This document shows positions 7,234 through 7,242 of a stretch of DNA of 7,242 bases, in pieces. Source of the stretch: Bacteroidia bacterium (lineage in GTDB: Bacteria; Bacteroidota; Bacteroidia; AKYH767-A; OLB10). The notes beneath the pieces were generated by a model. That model searched no databases. It was given only the letters and a program-made list of their open reading frames with translations, and was not told where the DNA came from. A program made the translations under genes and the position numbers. The number at the start of each line of letters is the position of its first letter. Within the stretch, counting starts at the first letter, position 1. The stretch lies in NCBI GenBank assembly GCA_025450095.1, contig JANWID010000009.1:1-7242 (forward strand). Reading direction: 5' to 3'.

Positions 7234-7241
7234 TATCTTTG
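7234..7241 (+). promoter_or_regulatory. Candidate -7 promoter element for a gene beyond the right edge
   Basis: TATCTTTG fits TAnnTTTG and lies about 100 bases beyond the terminator, in a short AT-rich spacer with no open reading frame. A new rightward gene probably begins just outside the window. No clear -33 TTG is visible, so this is tentative. Confidence 0.4.
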
Positions 7242-7242
7242 C

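Overview
The window looks like chromosomal DNA from a member of the Bacteroidota, probably an environmental one. The evidence is indirect but consistent. Three sites match the Bacteroidota -7 promoter consensus TAnnTTTG. The encoded proteins are rich in Lys, Asn, Tyr and Phe. Gene content is typical of the phylum: an FtsE-type ATPase separated from FtsX and paired with a tiny conserved-looking protein, and a giant exported TPR protein paired with a plug-less outer-membrane barrel. No mobile element, RNA gene, CRISPR array or sign of recent transfer was seen.

Layout. (1) Bases 1-1125, + strand: a GT-B fold glycosyltransferase that enters from the left edge and lacks only its first few residues. 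(2) Bases 2024-1116, - strand: a two-gene unit with a small protein of about 67 aa followed, with no gap, by an FtsE-like ABC ATPase. The ATPase frame is interrupted by an in-frame TAG near its end, and the sequence beyond the TAG still reads as a normal FtsE C-terminus until a TGA at 1118-1116. This unit converges on the glycosyltransferase gene. (3) Bases 2025-2275: a divergent control region with one -7-like element facing each way and a perfect 7-bp inverted repeat. (4) Bases 2276-7064, + strand: an operon of two exported proteins, a 1036-aa TPR-repeat protein and a roughly 560-aa beta-barrel protein. The two genes overlap by 8 bases and the second has a strong Shine-Dalgarno sequence. (5) Bases 7065-7242: a weak hairpin, a strong bidirectional terminator, and a -7-like element at the right edge for a gene outside the window.

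How the genes may work together. The TPR protein and the barrel are both exported and look translationally coupled, so a periplasm/outer-membrane complex is a reasonable inference, with the TPR solenoid as the scaffold. The FtsE-like ATPase would act at the inner membrane with an FtsX-like permease encoded elsewhere. The glycosyltransferase probably serves surface-glycan synthesis. The observations most worth following are the interrupted ftsE reading frame and the uncharacterised TPR/barrel pair.
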